Source: Peptococcaceae bacterium
Lineage (GTDB): Bacteria; Bacillota; DSM-12270; Thermacetogeniales; Thermacetogeniaceae
Assembly: GCA_003160265.1 (NCBI GenBank)
Contig: PLQY01000093.1
Coordinates: 13,167 to 21,210, forward strand
Direction: 5' to 3'
Length of the DNA: 8,044 bases
Shown here: in pieces, positions 1 to 5,205 of the stretch
How the letters are laid out: every line of letters begins with the position of its first letter
Numbering within the stretch: the stretch's first letter is position 1
Translations under genes and position numbers: made by a program
The notes under the pieces: generated by a model
Seen by the model: only the letters and a program-made list of their open reading frames with translations
The model's database searches: none
What the model was told of the DNA's origin: nothing

Positions 1-463
1 ACGGCTCCGGGTTGGCGGCCACGGGGCCGCCGGCGATCACCAGCAGGTCGGCATCGCTGCGCTCGCAGCTCTGTAGCGGGATCCCGGCCAGATCGATCAT
101 GTTCAGGATGTTGGTAAAGGTCAACTCGTACTGCAGCGTGAACCCCAGCAGGTCAAAATCTCTGAGCGGGCGGTGGGACTCCAGGCTGAACAGCGGCAGG
201 CCGCCTCGCCTGAGCTCCGCCTCCAGGTCCGGAGCCGGAGCAAAGACGCGCTCCATCAGATAGTCCGAATGGGCGTTGACCAGTCCGTAGAGGATCTGCA
301 GGCCGAGGTGGGACATCCCCACCTCGTACAGGTCGGGGAAGGCGAAGGCCATCCTCACCGCCGTCCGGTCCCAGTCCTTGTGCACGGCGTTCCACTCGCT
401 GCCCAGGTAGCGGGCCGGTTTTTCCAGGTGCGACAGCAGTTCGTCCAGGTCATGCTGCTCCAT
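1..463 (-). CDS. Radical SAM protein of the TIGR03960 type, N-terminal part (runs off the window)
   Basis: The first 154 residues are visible and the frame is open to the window edge. The start is the ATG at 463-461, preceded by AAGGAG with 7 nt spacing. The sequence opens with a short acidic helix, then KPARYLGSEWNAVHKDW (residues 15-31), then FPDLYEVGMSHLGLQILYG (42-60) and LLVIAGGPVAANPEP (140-154). These blocks are typical of the N-terminal, B12-binding-like Rossmann region of the clostridial radical SAM family TIGR03960; the CxxxCxxC iron-sulfur motif would lie beyond the window. In related genomes this gene is followed by a TIGR03936 partner, an Rne/Rng-type RNase and rplU, so it marks the usual left border of the mre-min cluster. 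Its substrate is not established. The family call rests on remembered motif similarity and on context. A strong terminator upstream separates it from spoIVFA, so it should be transcribed on its own. Confidence 0.82.
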   Translation of the reverse strand, partial: MEQHDLDELLSHLEKPARYLGSEWNAVHKDWDRTAVRMAFAFPDLYEVGMSHLGLQILYGLVNAHSDYLMERVFAPAPDLEAELRRGGLPLFSLESHRPLRDFDLLGFTLQYELTFTNILNMIDLAGIPLQSCERSDADLLVIAGGPVAANPEP

Positions 464-697
464 CGAGATACTCCTTCAATGTCGATATGTGCTGCAACGC
501 ATTCAAATTTTTCTCGTCTTACTATCTTACCATTCCTGGTAGAAACATATCACTGGGCATTTTCTATTATATTGACGTACACCGATCTGATAGAAAAATA
601 TTCAAGACGGATTAACATCCATCACAGGATAATATATAAAGTCCTGAAGGAAGAAGGTGTCGTTGCGGTTTTCAGGATGTGGACGCATTGTCAATAG
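464..697. other. AT-richer intergenic gap, no gene seen
   Basis: This stretch between the spoIVFA terminator and the radical SAM gene is clearly richer in A and T than the flanking genes. I found no convincing coding frame on either strand and no HExxH-bearing remnant of an M50 protease. It must contain the promoter of the radical SAM gene. The best -10 on the minus strand is a perfect TATAAT at 571-566, about 100 nt from the start codon, but no good -35 lies 16-18 nt upstream of it, so no promoter is annotated. Confidence 0.6.
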
Positions 698-725
698 AAA
701 GTGCGGCATTCGCCGCACTTTTTTT
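698..725 (-). terminator. Rho-independent terminator after spoIVFA (probably bidirectional)
   Basis: A perfect 10-bp stem (698-707 pairing with 712-721, core AAGTGCGGC/GCCGCACTT) closes a 4-nt loop. It begins about 20 nt past the spoIVFA stop codon at 741. On the minus strand the stem is followed by a modest TTTCTATT tract. On the plus strand a run of seven T follows (719-725), so it could stop transcription both ways. No plus-strand gene is present, so its natural job is to end the spoIVFA transcript. Confidence 0.85.
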
Positions 726-740
726 AACCACAGATCTGCC

Positions 741-1412
741 TCAGGACTGATTCTGCTGCAGGTGCTGCACCGGATCGACCAACTGGTCGCCGTCCCGCAT
801 CTCGAAATGCAGGAAGGAGCCGGCCACGGTGCCCAGCAACTGCCCCTGGTCCACCTGCTGCCCCGACTGTACCGCCACGGCGTCCAGCCGACCGTACAGG
901 GTGGCCAGTTGGTCGCTGTGGTCGACCACCACCACCGTGCCCAGGTTCGGGTCATTGAACACCCGGTTCACCGTCCCGGGCAGCACTGCCCGCACCGGAG
1001 CGCCCTTGGCAACCGCCAACTCCACTCCGTCCGAGAAGCGCGGCCAGCCGTCGCTGCCCTCCTGCCAGCCGAAGCCCCTGGCCAGTTTGCCGTCAACCGG
1101 AAGTCCCGGTTGCTGAACGGCAACGTCCCCCTGAGGGATCGGCTTGTCCACCTGCACTTCCAGGCCTCTTTTAATGCCCAGCAGGACACTCACCTGATCG
1201 ATCACCGGAGAAAAATTGAAGCTCCGAAGATCATAGTTGGCGTGCAACACGTAACCGACCCCGTTCCGGGCCTCCTGCCCCACCGCCCCCCCGGCCATGG
1301 ACAGGAGCCAGGCCAACACGAAGATGGCCAGCGCCGCCAGCAGCCGCCAGGCAAGGTCTCTGGCTCTGCGCAGCATGAACAGGTAGCGCTTCGCAACCGC
1401 TTCCCCTCTCAT
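741..1412 (-). CDS. spoIVFA: SpoIVFA-like membrane-anchored LytM/M23-fold protein, catalytically degenerate
   Basis: A 223-residue protein: short basic N-terminus (RGEAVAKRYLFMLRRARD), one transmembrane helix at about 21-41, a linker, then a LytM/M23-type domain from about 105 to 215. The zinc site is broken. In the first motif the expected HxGxD reads SDGVE (residues 127-131), so His became Ser and Asp became Glu. In the HxH motif (FLH, 200-202) only the second His is kept. It is therefore unlikely to be a peptidoglycan hydrolase. In Bacillus subtilis SpoIVFA is a sigma-E-controlled membrane protein encoded beside minCD; it holds and regulates the SpoIVFB protease that activates sigma-K. The topology, domain, position near min genes and the sigma-E-like promoter upstream all fit. 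The start ATG at 1412 has GGGGAG 9 nt upstream. No spoIVFB follows. A generic degenerate M23 regulator is the alternative. Confidence 0.72.
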   Translation of the reverse strand: MRGEAVAKRYLFMLRRARDLAWRLLAALAIFVLAWLLSMAGGAVGQEARNGVGYVLHANYDLRSFNFSPVIDQVSVLLGIKRGLEVQVDKPIPQGDVAVQQPGLPVDGKLARGFGWQEGSDGWPRFSDGVELAVAKGAPVRAVLPGTVNRVFNDPNLGTVVVVDHSDQLATLYGRLDAVAVQSGQQVDQGQLLGTVAGSFLHFEMRDGDQLVDPVQHLQQNQS

Positions 1413-1444
1413 CAGGTATCACTCCCCAGCATTTTACATATTCT

Positions 1445-1473
1445 TATATATGGGTGTACCTGCTGAAATATGA
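1445..1473 (-). promoter_or_regulatory. Sigma-E-like sporulation promoter of spoIVFA
   Basis: On the minus strand TCATATTT (1473-1466) matches the -35 consensus for sigma-E as I remember it (KMATATTT). After 13 bp comes CATATATA (1452-1445), which matches the -10 consensus CATAYAHT at seven of eight positions. The predicted transcript start, near 1438, lies about 26 nt before the spoIVFA ATG and upstream of its GGGGAG ribosome-binding site. No equally good sigma-A promoter is seen in this gap. Confidence 0.6.
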
Positions 1474-1517
1474 GGAAAATTTTGCCGCGATGACTACCAG
1501 TTCTAATTCCCCCGCTT

Positions 1518-1545
1518 CTTCTGACCTCTTACCTCTGAGTTCTGA
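1518..1545. repeat. Four imperfect tandem heptamers (SYTCTKA)
   Basis: On the plus strand four 7-bp units lie head to tail: CTTCTGA, CCTCTTA, CCTCTGA, GTTCTGA. The array sits 10 bp downstream of the rodA stop codon and does not form a hairpin, so it is not an obvious terminator. It separates rodA from the spoIVFA promoter. Confidence 0.6.
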
Positions 1546-1555
1546 AATGGCAGCG

Positions 1556-2692
1556 TCAGAAGAGCAACAACTCTTTTCGCATATAGACGTTCAGGATCAA
1601 CCCCACGGCGATCAGGTTGGTCAGCATGGAGCTGCCTCCGTAGCTCATGAAGGGCAGCGGGATGCCGGTAACCGGCATGATTCCGATGGTCATGCCGATA
1701 TTTTCCATAATGTGGAACAGCCACATGAAGAGGACGCCCCCGATCAGCAGCCTGCCAAAGGTATCCCGGGACTGGAAGGCCATGGCCTGTGCCCTGGCGA
1801 TCAGGTTGTAGTAGAGCACCAGCAGGACACCCGCCCCCAGGAAGCCGAGTTCCTCGCCGATGACCGAGAAGATGAAGTCAGTGTGGTGCTCCGGCAGGAA
1901 GTTCAACTGCACCTGGGACCCGTGGTACAGCCCTTTGCCCCAAAAGCCGCCGGAACCGACAGCCACCAGGGACTGGATGATGTGATAGCCATCCCCCTGC
2001 GGATCCGAATAGGGGTTGACGAACACCACCAGGCGGGACAACTGGTAGTCCTTCAAGGGAAGGGGCACATGCAGGGGAGAGAAGTGCAGGGCCAAAGCAA
2101 GGGCGATCACTGCCAGGCCGCCCCCCAGCAGTTTGAGCAGCAGTGAACTGCGTGCCCCGGCCAGGTACAGCATACCGAAGAAGATGACGATGAAGACGAG
2201 CGACGTCCCCAGGTCCGGCTGGATGAACACCAGCAGGAAAGGCACCGCGAAGTACAGGATGCAGGGCGCCAGGTCCTTTAAATGCTGCAGCTCTCCCTGC
2301 CGCCTGGACAGGTAGGAGGCGAAGCAGACGATGATCATGATCTTGGCGAACTCGGAGGACTGCAGATCAAAACCAAGCCCGGGAATTTGAATGGAGCGCT
2401 GTGCCCCATTGGCGGAGTGACCGACCACCAACACCGCCAGCAACATGACCACCATGACCGCGTAGATGGCGTGGTGCCACTGGTGCAGCTTGGAATAATC
2501 GAAGGCAAAGGTGATGACACCGGCCGCGATCAGGCCCAACACAATCCACAGGGCCTGCCTCTTGACGTAATACAGCACGTCCGCATTCATATTGGCAGTA
2601 GCGCTGCTCAAAATCAGCAGGTTCAGGACCAGGATTATTCCGAGCACCAGCAGAAAATTATGATCGAGACCCTTCAGACGACGACCGAGCAT
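1556..2692 (-). CDS. rodA: RodA, SEDS-family peptidoglycan glycosyltransferase
   Basis: A 378-residue, strongly hydrophobic polytopic protein of the FtsW/RodA/SpoVE (SEDS) family. It polymerises lipid II into glycan strands for side-wall growth, together with a class B PBP. Visible family motifs are QPDLGTSLV (158-166), NPYSDPQGDGYH (226-237), LPEHHTDFIFSVIGEELGF (266-284) and MPVTGIPLPFMSYGGSS (339-355). The Asp in EHHTDFIF (D272) corresponds to the catalytic Asp of RodA proteins (D262 in E. coli). HHTDFIF favours RodA over FtsW. The ATG at 2692 is chosen over the in-frame ATG at 2728: the upstream one overlaps the TATAAT box of the rodA promoter and has no ribosome-binding site, while the chosen one has GAGAGGGG 11 nt upstream. 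The likely partner PBP2 is encoded at 5206-7311. SpoVE, the sporulation paralogue, is a less likely alternative. Confidence 0.9.
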   Translation of the reverse strand: MLGRRLKGLDHNFLLVLGIILVLNLLILSSATANMNADVLYYVKRQALWIVLGLIAAGVITFAFDYSKLHQWHHAIYAVMVVMLLAVLVVGHSANGAQRSIQIPGLGFDLQSSEFAKIMIIVCFASYLSRRQGELQHLKDLAPCILYFAVPFLLVFIQPDLGTSLVFIVIFFGMLYLAGARSSLLLKLLGGGLAVIALALALHFSPLHVPLPLKDYQLSRLVVFVNPYSDPQGDGYHIIQSLVAVGSGGFWGKGLYHGSQVQLNFLPEHHTDFIFSVIGEELGFLGAGVLLVLYYNLIARAQAMAFQSRDTFGRLLIGGVLFMWLFHIMENIGMTIGIMPVTGIPLPFMSYGGSSMLTNLIAVGLILNVYMRKELLLF

Positions 2693-2726
2693 AAGACCAG
2701 TTTCCCCTCTCAAGGAACCTGATCTC

Positions 2727-2755
2727 ATTATAAAACAAGGACCGGCCCCAGTCTA
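2727..2755 (-). promoter_or_regulatory. Sigma-A-type promoter of rodA
   Basis: On the minus strand TAGACT (2755-2750, four of six matches to TTGACA) is followed by a 17-bp spacer and a perfect TATAAT (2732-2727). Transcription should start near 2720, giving a short leader of about 28 nt with the ribosome-binding site of rodA. It lies between the minE stop and the rodA start, so rodA can be expressed independently of the min genes. Confidence 0.7.
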
Positions 2756-2779
2756 TCACCATCCGCGCTTCCCACTTCT

Positions 2780-3058
2780 CTACATGCAGGTGGGCAGACG
2801 TTTCATCTTGACGACCGGAATGCTGGCCACCAGCGCTATACTGCCCTTGTCCCGGTGGAAAGCGATCTCCATGTTGGCCTCGTCTATTTCCAGATAATCA
2901 GTGATCACCTTCAGAATATCGCTACGCAAGGAGTCCATCATCTGCGGCGTGAGATCCATGCGGTCATGCATCAGAACGAGGCGGAGTCGCTCCGTGGCGA
3001 CATTCTTGCTGGCCCTGCTGGTTTCCCTGCCAAGTATGCGCTGCAGCAGATCTAGCAT
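2780..3058 (-). CDS. minE: MinE, topological specificity factor of cell division
   Basis: A 92-residue protein of the usual MinE length. MinE stimulates the ATPase of membrane-bound MinD and displaces MinC, which in E. coli drives pole-to-pole oscillation and keeps the division site at mid-cell. The N-terminus MLDLLQRILGR (1-11) is the amphipathic membrane-targeting segment. SKNVATERLRLVLMHDR (17-33) matches the anti-MinCD helix/strand region (compare ANIAKERLQIIVAERR in E. coli). The remainder (about 36-85, with DILKVITDYLEID) is the dimerising specificity domain. The ATG at 3058 lies 13 nt after the minD stop, behind GGGGTGAGG, so the two genes are co-transcribed and probably translationally coupled. 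MinE here points to an oscillating rather than a DivIVA-based Min system, as in many Clostridia. Confidence 0.93.
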   Translation of the reverse strand: MLDLLQRILGRETSRASKNVATERLRLVLMHDRMDLTPQMMDSLRSDILKVITDYLEIDEANMEIAFHRDKGSIALVASIPVVKMKRLPTCM

Positions 3059-3071
3059 TTCCTCACCCCGC

Positions 3072-3875
3072 TCAACCGGTACGAAGTCCCAACAGGCGTC
3101 TGATCCGGTTCATGAAAGCTCCAGCGTCCTCGATGTCCATCAGGGGCACCTCCTCGCCCACGATCCGCCGCGAGATGTTGCGATAGGCCTCTCCCGCCCT
3201 GGAGTTGACGTTGAGCACTGCCGGTTCCCCCTTGTTGGTGGAAATGATGATCGACTCGTCCTCGGGCACAATTCCCAGCAGTTCGATGGCCAGGTGTTCC
3301 TTTACGTCTTCCACGTCCAGCATATCCCCGCGCTTCACCATCTGCGGGCGGTAGCGATTGAGGATCAGTTTCGGGTGGCGCATCTCCGTGTCCGCCTGGA
3401 GCAGACCGATGATCCGGTCTGCATCCCTGACTGCCGCGACCTCGGGCGTCGTGACCACCAGGGCCTGGCTGGCGCCGGCGGTGGCGTTCTTGAATCCCTG
3501 CTCGATCCCGGCGGGGCAATCTACCAGCACGTAATCGACATCCTGCCTCAACTCTTCGCACAGCACCTTCATCTGCTCCGGGTTGACGGCGGTCTTATCC
3601 TTGGTCTGGGCGGCAGGCAAGAGCGACAGGCTCTCGAAACGGCGGTCCCTGATCAGGGCCTGCTTCAGACGGCAGCGCCCGCTGGTGACATCAACCAGGT
3701 CGTAGACGATCCGGTTCTCCAGACCCATCACCACGTCCAGGTTCCGCAGCCCGATGTCAGTGTCCATCAGGATGACCCGGAACCCCATCATGGCCAGAGC
3801 AGTGCCGAGGTTCGCGGTCGTCGTTGTCTTGCCCACGCCTCCTTTTCCGGAGGTAACCACCAATACTTCTCCCAT
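3072..3875 (-). CDS. minD: MinD, septum-site-determining ATPase
   Basis: A 267-residue ParA/MinD-type P-loop ATPase. It dimerises on the membrane with ATP, recruits MinC to block FtsZ polymerisation near the poles, and is released by MinE. The deviant Walker A is SGKGGVGKTT (9-18, signature Lys11 and Lys16). The switch I region holds MDTDIGLRNLD (37-47, D40). Walker B/switch II is VLVDCPAGIE (116-125, D119). The C-terminal end, from about residue 251 (GAFMNRIRRLLGL), is the amphipathic membrane-targeting helix. Length and all motifs are normal, so the protein looks intact. The start ATG at 3875 is preceded by GGGGGAG at 5 nt. minE follows after 13 nt. Upstream, 237 bp with a large palindrome separates it from minC, which is unusual because minC and minD are generally close neighbours. 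Confidence 0.96.
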   Translation of the reverse strand: MGEVLVVTSGKGGVGKTTTTANLGTALAMMGFRVILMDTDIGLRNLDVVMGLENRIVYDLVDVTSGRCRLKQALIRDRRFESLSLLPAAQTKDKTAVNPEQMKVLCEELRQDVDYVLVDCPAGIEQGFKNATAGASQALVVTTPEVAAVRDADRIIGLLQADTEMRHPKLILNRYRPQMVKRGDMLDVEDVKEHLAIELLGIVPEDESIIISTNKGEPAVLNVNSRAGEAYRNISRRIVGEEVPLMDIEDAGAFMNRIRRLLGLRTG

Positions 3876-3998
3876 AAAAGCTCCCCCTTTGGCTCGTCTC
3901 TTTTATAACTTCGCCTTAACGCCCTCCGCCTATAAGGTGGCAGGTTCAGACTTGTAATTAGTGGTAGTTCAACATCCTTCCGATTGGCGAAGCTATAA

Positions 3999-4116
3999 AT
4001 GATTTATTTGCCGTGCCATATGTCCAGCACTCTAATGCTATTGCGCATGCTGCGCAATATGAGTGCTGGACAGGCACATGGCACATTCAAACTCCGCTTC
4101 GCTTCGTTTGAATCAT
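3999..4116. repeat. Palindromic intergenic element between minC and minD (MITE/REP-like)
   Basis: The core is a near-perfect cruciform. TGTCCAGCACTC (4021-4032) pairs with GAGTGCTGGACA (4061-4072), and inside it TATTGCGCA (4039-4047) pairs with TGCGCAATA (4051-4059) around a 3-nt loop. Outside, GTGCCAT (4013-4019) matches ATGGCAC (4078-4084), and possible ends ATGATT (3999-4004) and AATCAT (4111-4116) are also inverted. A second small inverted repeat, ATTCAAAC/GTTTGAAT (4085-4092, 4106-4113), adjoins minC. The right end covers the minC stop codon. No T-run follows on either strand, so this is not a standard terminator. No target-site duplication is obvious, and the element ends are my estimate. 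Confidence 0.6.
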
Positions 4117-4967
4117 CGGTCAAAACCGGGCTGGTACTGCTCGATGATGACGATCCCGTCCTGCACCCGGGCGATTTCCGGCTGCTTCAGAGTTGAAAAA
4201 TCTCCCTCCGGGGCGCGGGTGATATAACCGGCAATACGCAGTTGTGAAGGCTCTAGCCTCAGAGCGGCCACTATCGCCCGTTTGTCGCCCATCGCCCCGG
4301 CGTGGGCCACCCCCCGGAAGACACCCATCACGATGATATTGCCGCCGGCCACGACCTCGCCCCCGGGATTGACATCCCCCAGGATCACCACATTGCCGGG
4401 ATGAAAGACCTGCTGTCCCGATCTGATAGTGCGCTGAACCAGTATCGTCTGCTCTTCCGACACGACGTCCGCCCTCGGTTGCCTAGTCGTCAAACTGTAC
4501 TTGATGACCGGAATATCTTCGCCCTCATCACGCTTACTACCGGCGCCGGTCTTTTCCTCTGCTGCATCCATGACAGCCGAGGCCTCCGCCGCGGCCACCC
4601 CGACGACGGCCTGACCCCGCTTGCGCTTCCTTTTCCTGCGGCTTACAAATCCCGTCTGGGCCTCTTGCTGCCCCACTGTCTTCACCCCCTGTGTATTACC
4701 GTCCAGCGCCCCGCTCAATCTCGGACCGGCTATGATCCGGCGCAAAACCATGTTGTTCCCGGCCAGAGTTTCCCTGAGAGAGCTTATTTGCTCTGGTTGC
4801 AGATCCCTCGCGCCAATATCGATGCTCACTGCTGATCCGTCCAGGAACCCGTTGGAGTCAGCAATTCTTTCCGCCAGCCGCCGGAGCAAGTCCCGAAAGT
4901 CCGCCGACTCGTCCAACAGCACCGTCAACCCCTCACGGGTCCCCTTGATTTTTACAATCTCATCCAT
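4113..4967 (-). CDS. minC: MinC, FtsZ-polymerisation inhibitor
   Basis: A 284-residue MinC. It binds FtsZ and, tethered by MinD, prevents Z-ring assembly away from mid-cell. The N-terminal domain (about 1-85) begins DEIVKIKGTREGLTVLLDE, as is typical for MinC. The C-terminal beta-helix domain (about 173-284) has RSGQQVFHPGNVVILGDVNP (182-201), GGEVVAGGNIIVMGVFRG (202-219) and AHAGAMGD (221-228), the MinD- and septum-binding part. Between them is a long, low-complexity linker (about 86-172) with a striking basic run RRKRKRKR (110-117) followed by an Ala-rich and then acidic stretch. Bacillus-type MinC is about 225 residues, so the linker accounts for the extra length. ATG 4967 is preferred over an upstream in-frame TTG (4997) because it fits the family N-terminus, but GGAGGG lies 15 nt upstream of it, further than usual. 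The stop codon lies in the palindromic element. Confidence 0.92.
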   Translation of the reverse strand: MDEIVKIKGTREGLTVLLDESADFRDLLRRLAERIADSNGFLDGSAVSIDIGARDLQPEQISSLRETLAGNNMVLRRIIAGPRLSGALDGNTQGVKTVGQQEAQTGFVSRRKRKRKRGQAVVGVAAAEASAVMDAAEEKTGAGSKRDEGEDIPVIKYSLTTRQPRADVVSEEQTILVQRTIRSGQQVFHPGNVVILGDVNPGGEVVAGGNIIVMGVFRGVAHAGAMGDKRAIVAALRLEPSQLRIAGYITRAPEGDFSTLKQPEIARVQDGIVIIEQYQPGFDR

Positions 4968-5000
4968 GCCCGAATAAGTGATCCCTCCAGTATCCAAAGC

Positions 5001-5046
5001 GCAGGATATAAGAAAGATGTTTCTATGTTTTTCATTATTATCCTGC
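5001..5046 (-). promoter_or_regulatory. Inverted repeat in the minC leader
   Basis: GCAGGATA (5001-5008) and TATCCTGC (5039-5046) are perfect inverted copies separated by 30 nt. Allowing one bulge, the stem extends to about 11 bp. It ends 33 nt upstream of the minC ATG and just after the probable terminator. It could be an RNA hairpin or an operator. No T-run follows, so it is not a terminator, and its function is unknown. Confidence 0.35.
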
Positions 5047-5056
5047 CTGTTTAATG

Positions 5057-5086
5057 AAAAAGCGAGGGAAAATATTCCTCGTTTTT
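5057..5086 (-). terminator. Probable weak terminator or attenuator between PBP2 and minC
   Basis: On the minus strand CGAGGAA pairs with TTCCCTCG (one bulged C) around a TATT loop and is followed by CTTTTTC. An A5 tract upstream can extend the pairing with the T5 tract. The stem is short and imperfect, so partial read-through from the mre/PBP2 genes into minC is likely. Confidence 0.5.
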
Positions 5087-5120
5087 CCAGCCTTTTATGC
5101 TTATCTTAGACATCTTTTTT

Positions 5121-5147
5121 GAGTGATGAGTGCTGAGCATACTCATC
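5121..5147. repeat. Heptameric repeat with short palindrome downstream of PBP2
   Basis: On the plus strand the units GAGTGAT, GAGTGCT and GAGCATA follow each other with a 7-bp period (5121-5141). Part of the array plus the next bases forms the inverted repeat GATGAGT/ACTCATC (5125-5131 and 5141-5147). No T-run follows the stem on the minus strand. Confidence 0.45.
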
Positions 5148-5205
5148 GCCTCTTCTTTTGGTCGTACTTTTTTTTACCACGCTCTACCCGGCGCCGCCGG
5201 CCGGG

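Noticed and set aside
566..571. Perfect TATAAT (minus strand) upstream of the radical SAM gene
   Set aside because: No acceptable -35 lies at 16-18 bp and there is no extended -10, and the region is AT-rich, so chance is likely.
173..697. Open frame of 174 codons on the plus strand extending through the 464-697 gap
   Set aside because: Its first half is antisense to the radical SAM gene and its second half changes composition on entering AT-rich intergenic DNA, so it is not a coherent protein.
657..1466. Open frame of 269 codons on the plus strand across spoIVFA
   Set aside because: It is antisense to a well-supported gene, His/Gln/Arg-rich, with no recognisable domain. Such shadow frames are expected in GC-rich coding DNA.
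2901..3908. Open frame of 335 codons on the plus strand across minE and minD
   Set aside because: It lies opposite two complete, motif-bearing Min genes and has no family resemblance; it is a shadow frame.
4021..4072. The minC-minD palindrome as a rho-independent terminator
   Set aside because: The hairpin is large, but the bases after it on the minus strand (TATGGCACGG) lack a T-tract, and the same holds on the plus strand.
4968..4997. Upstream TTG start for minC giving ten extra residues
   Set aside because: No ribosome-binding site precedes the TTG, and the family N-terminus begins at the DEIVKIKG block, which matches the ATG at 4967.
5187..5205. GC-only inverted repeat CCCGGC/GCCGGG just after the PBP2 stop
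   Set aside because: A stem is possible, but no T-run follows on either strand. The candidate at 5057-5086 is a better terminator.
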